From: Amyelois transitella
Taxonomy: Eukaryota > Arthropoda > Insecta > Lepidoptera > Pyralidae
NCBI RefSeq assembly: GCF_032362555.1
Contig: NC_083512.1
Span: 4,390,001 to 4,454,000 of the forward strand
Length of the DNA stretch: 64,000 nt
Direction: 5' to 3'
This document shows, in pieces, positions 60,309-64,000 of the stretch. Positions within the stretch are counted from its first letter, which is position 1, and the number at the start of each line of letters is the position of its first letter. Made by a program: the position numbers and the translations under genes. Below the pieces are notes generated by a model. That model saw only the letters and a program-made list of their open reading frames with translations, made no database searches and was not told where the DNA came from.

Positions 60309-61587
60309 TAATTTTATAACTAACACAGTTTATGATTCAAGGAGATTATTTCCCGAGTTTTTTTTAGAAAACGTGTAAAACTAAATGTAACATGGAGTCG
60401 CGGGCAAAAGTAAGTATACTTCTATCGGTTTCTAACTCAGTTCAATGCCCCTGTTATATAGTTACCTACTTGGTTATCTAAAATGCTGTCATCAAATTCG
60501 CGAAAAAACATTAGCACCATATTAGTTCACTTCTTATCCATGGATTAAGCAATAATAAACAGACATGTTTGATTTATCGGAGTTTTAAAAGCATTTATCT
60601 AACAGTTATGTTATTGATTTCGTTATTGTCCCGATTTACTAACACACATACATATTTTTCGCATGTTATTATTATATTAAGCTATTTTTCTTCGAGAAAC
60701 TTCGATTTGGTGCCTTAGTTCAATAACCGGAGCTTTGCTCCCATGTTTTTTAACAAGTAATCTTTTTTGGCAAGTTTCGCTTTGCTGCAATCCGTTTAGA
60801 TATTTCGGTTGCATGAATTAATTTTGGTGAATTACGATTACTACATGGTACTTTTAATAGTTAAGATCAATAATTTCACCTTTTTTATTTCCTAAAAATA
60901 ACAGTGGGAACCAAATTTAAAAAGAAAAAATAATATTAACCTTTTCAATTTGAATTTTTTGGTCAACTTTATCAGTACCTTGACTGATTCAGCACAACTT
61001 TGTCATGTACGAAGATAATTTTGGAGTAAGAGAAAGTATTGTTTGCAAAATCTAAAAGTATGTCGGTTAGTGCGTCAATGGTTATATCATGTAGTCAGAC
61101 AGTCGCCAAGGCCGGAGATCCGCTATTCTTGTAATTAGTTTAAAAGAAAACGAATAAGTAACTACCTTTGTTGTAGTATGTATAAACACTACAGGTATAA
61201 AACAAGCACGTAACGTATGAATTATTTTATCTCGGACGTTTCGAATGTAATAATGATCCGTTTCATCGAGCGACTAGTTTTGTAACTATACAACTTTTTT
61301 TTGCATTTTTTTTATTCCAATGCATTTGAAATGTTCGAGATAAAATTAAGGCACGTACGCGGTTAAAAACTGTATTGTTTATAAATAATATAATGGAAAG
61401 CAAAAGTTTAAAAGCTTTGTTTTAGTATTTGCGCGAAGCTTCGGTCCTACAGTTTAGCATTCACTGCAAATCCAATGGAATTTCTTAAAAGTACAATAAA
61501 AGGCTTACAACCTGCCAGTTCATAGTTAATGATGTCAACAACATATCTTGCCTATGGATGTCATAGAAAGCGTCTAAGGGACTAGAT

Positions 61588-61685
61588 CCAATAAGAGTTA
61601 GGTTCCCCTGCAAAGGTTGCGAAGGTCTATATTAAACCTTACCTATTCCTGGATCATAGTCAAAAAGAGCACTCCAAAAAAGGTA
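61588..61685 (+). repeat. Repeat family C fragment
   Basis: GTTAGGTTCCCCTGCAAAGG, TTGCGAAGGTCTATATTAAA and ATCATAGTCAAAAAGAGCAC. Confidence 0.55.
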
Positions 61686-62384
61686 AGTATGAAACAATCA
61701 AATTTCAATTAAAATAAACAAACCGATATGAATATCTTCACTTTTGTTTAATATTGTTAGGATGCTGATTCCGTAATCAAGAGGTTTGGAGACCTGCAGT
61801 CATTTACATGGTGAAATGAAATGTATATTATTAACTGACCTAATACACAACTCTATAGAAATAAAAGAATGCTTTAAGGAAGTAAAATAAGCTTGTTTGT
61901 TTACAATCGCTGTAAGTATTCGGGCCACTTAGACAAGGCCATTTCTCCGGATTTTCATCGGATAATCTCCATGACAAAACGTTTATCTCGCACCCACTCT
62001 CCTAGGTATTTTACGGTATTTATTTTGATTTGTACGTATGTAGGTACTAATTAAATTACCCAATATTTAATAAAAGCTTAAAATTATTAGGATTTAGTTA
62101 AAAATGTTTTCATTTATTTTGACGGTTGCTATATGTGTAGTTCACATCAAACAATCTTTTGTTTCAATACTTTATTAAGACATCTAAAAATCAATCGCTA
62201 TAATTTCAACTTTAAAGCTTTCACAAGTAATTTCTCAATGATTGATAATTTAAACAGACTTCAAAAAGGAGAAGGTTCTCAATTCAACCGTTCCTCGTAT
62301 TTATTATAATTCAAACTTTACTGAATTTATTCCGATTCGTTACAATGAACTAATTTGCTTTGGATATTCTGCAATGAGAATTCT

Positions 62385-62455
62385 TTTATTAAGCCATCCA
62401 GCTGAACATGATCCCAACCCTTGTAATTATAAGTTGTGTCTACCCTGTAATGCCC
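62385..62455 (+). repeat. Family A fragment
   Basis: ATTAAGCCATCCAGCTGAAC then AAGTTGTGTCTACCCTGTAA. Confidence 0.5.
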
Positions 62456-64000
62456 GGTCTCCATCAAAGCAGAGAGGGGTGGTGGCGAGATGAGCTATGT
62501 TTTGAATAATCAATAGCTTTAGCAAGCAATTAGCTGCGCTTAGTAGAAATGGATCCCTTCGCGTGTCTGCGCTCCTTTCCACTTTGTTAGAAAACCGGGC
62601 ATATGTGTGGTATTTTGTGATAGAATTAGTCGCATAGGACAAGAGGGTGCGAAACCGATTTATTTAGACACGATTAGTAACTAGAGCGAATGAGTCACTA
62701 CCAGAGGATTGCGTAATATCGAACTGTTGCTATTTAGTGCATTATTTATGGTTTGCAAACAACGCTCCGGTTAGTTTACACCTCTTGACGGTTTGTTTTG
62801 TTCACTTTCAGGTCATGATCACGGCACGAGATCTCCTGGAAAGTTCTGTTTGTTTATTGTCACTGAATTTCCACCTTTTTTAGATTATGTTGTATAGTCG
62901 TCCGCCGTAGGTACTTGTGAGTTTACAGCTCTATTATGTAAACTGTATTTATCAGTAGACAAAAAATAGTTTCATGAATATTATATATTTGCCTCTTTAA
63001 ACGTCTACACAGCTATGTAGACGTTGTAAGTGGCGAATAAAGGAAAAGTTAACCAAAAAATAAAAATAACGATTTCTTGACTAGGTTTTGTGTGGTCACG
63101 CGACGTAGTTACTCTGTATATTATCTTTTCGAGTGGACCCTGGGTTCTGAAGTGATACAGTTAAGAATTTAATCGGAAACGCGCTAAAATGAAACTTGTT
63201 AAAAAAATTAAAGTATAAAATGCAAAATATATGATGATGTTTATGAAGCAAGTATTATTAACGTATACCTACATGTTAATATTTCCATTACAGCTTTAAT
63301 ATCTGATTTTGTTTGCGTGTATTTCTCAAGTACTTTCCATTCCATATGTGAATAAGAACATTTCCAGAAATGTGTAAGATTGCATGTGTAGAAGACAAAG
63401 GGATATTACTGTATGTACTTTACGAAAGGTCAGCATGTCCATGATATTTAAGTGTTTTAATAAATCTGTGACTTTGTAAATGATTTGGATTTTTATAATT
63501 AAACTTATTGTTTTATAATCGGTATTTTATTTGTTAAAAAACTCCAGGTTTTTCAGTTTCGAACGGACTTTTTTCTCCTCTTAAAATCCCTCTTCGTACC
63601 TTAAGTCACATTATCATAAGTTACATTTTGTGATGATGCCAAACTATAATCTTTTATCTAACAATTGAAATAAAAACGGATTTTATTATATTTTATATAA
63701 CGTGACATTAATTTTGACATTGTTTCAATATTTAATTTACAGAAAACTCATTGGACGGATATTGTCGTGAGGCGCTAAGGATTTTTAAAAGGAAATTTGG
63801 GCAACTCCACCGTTCAAAAACTAGAGATCAAATATAACTCTTACGGTTTCAGTGCGCAGTCGCAAGCATTAATTCCATCCATGTAGGCGCCATAGCACCT
63901 GCCCACACTGACCGTGAGGATCGTGTTACTAGCGCTAACATTATTTCACTTAAGCTTTCGTTTCGCTTCATTTTCGAGTGGAAACGGCCAGGTGAAACCA

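Larger units (their letters stand above)
52635..64000. other. Gene-free right flank
   Basis: No exon with recognisable homology. Features of note: GC-richer sequence at 54.17-54.90 kb with overlapping frames, 55.35-55.41 kb (GGCGCCGGCGCCGCTGGGCG), homeodomain-like motifs at 59.29-59.58 kb, and a moderately GC-rich end at 63.85-64.0 kb (CAGTGCGCAGTCGCAAG). Otherwise AT-rich with a few repeat fragments. Confidence 0.4.

Noticed and set aside
62812..62886. Possible exon after TTCACTTTCAG at 62801-62811
   Set aside because: The frame starting GTCATGATCACG stops after about 25 codons and shows no family; no partner exon was found.

Overview
This window is nuclear DNA from an animal, almost certainly a moth or butterfly (Lepidoptera). 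The evidence is AT-rich sequence, spliced genes with GT-AG introns, and a very high density of interspersed repeats of the kind familiar from lepidopteran genomes. The commonest is a repeat of about 265 bp ending in GGGATATAGACGTGA plus an ATGT run, called family A here. There are also 3' ends of an RTE-like non-LTR retrotransposon that also run into ATGT repeats, and tRNA-derived SINEs. Species cannot be fixed from the sequence alone.

Layout: 1-36 kb is a gene desert made of unique AT-rich DNA, more than 25 family A copies or fragments, RTE tails, fold-back sequences and a few GC-richer unrepeated islands. At 36,145-39,026 lies an internally deleted DNA transposon with 37-bp terminal inverted repeats; on the minus strand it keeps a Ser/Asp/Glu-rich N-terminus and the C-terminus of a transposase-like protein. 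39-42.9 kb is again repeats.

Two convergent, apparently intact host genes occupy 43.0-52.3 kb. The plus-strand gene (43,026-45,780, five exons, 271 aa) is a homologue of XLF/Cernunnos (NHEJ1), a non-homologous end-joining scaffold that bridges DNA ends with XRCC4-Ligase IV and Ku. The minus-strand gene (52,290-48,448, five exons, 204 aa) is a Rab-family small GTPase with every GTP-binding motif and a prenylatable Cys-Ser-Cys end. All exon phases close without a frameshift. The two genes have no evident functional link; they only share a 2.7 kb convergent 3' interval. 52.3-64 kb holds no gene I can recognise, with scattered repeats, a possible 5' exon or promoter area near 54.2-54.9 kb, and a cluster of homeodomain-like motifs near 59.3-59.6 kb.

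The most unusual structural signal is a series of eight near-perfect hairpins with arms of 17-36 nt and loops of only 1-8 nt, one of them a perfect 73-bp palindrome. Several fold back exactly inside family A sequence, which suggests template-switch inverted duplications. A GC-rich fold-back with 58-nt arms at 20.1 kb and a 47-nt-arm palindrome at 46.2 kb look like MITE-type elements. Apart from the two genes and the transposon remnant, the open reading frames in the window look like chance or repeat-derived frames.
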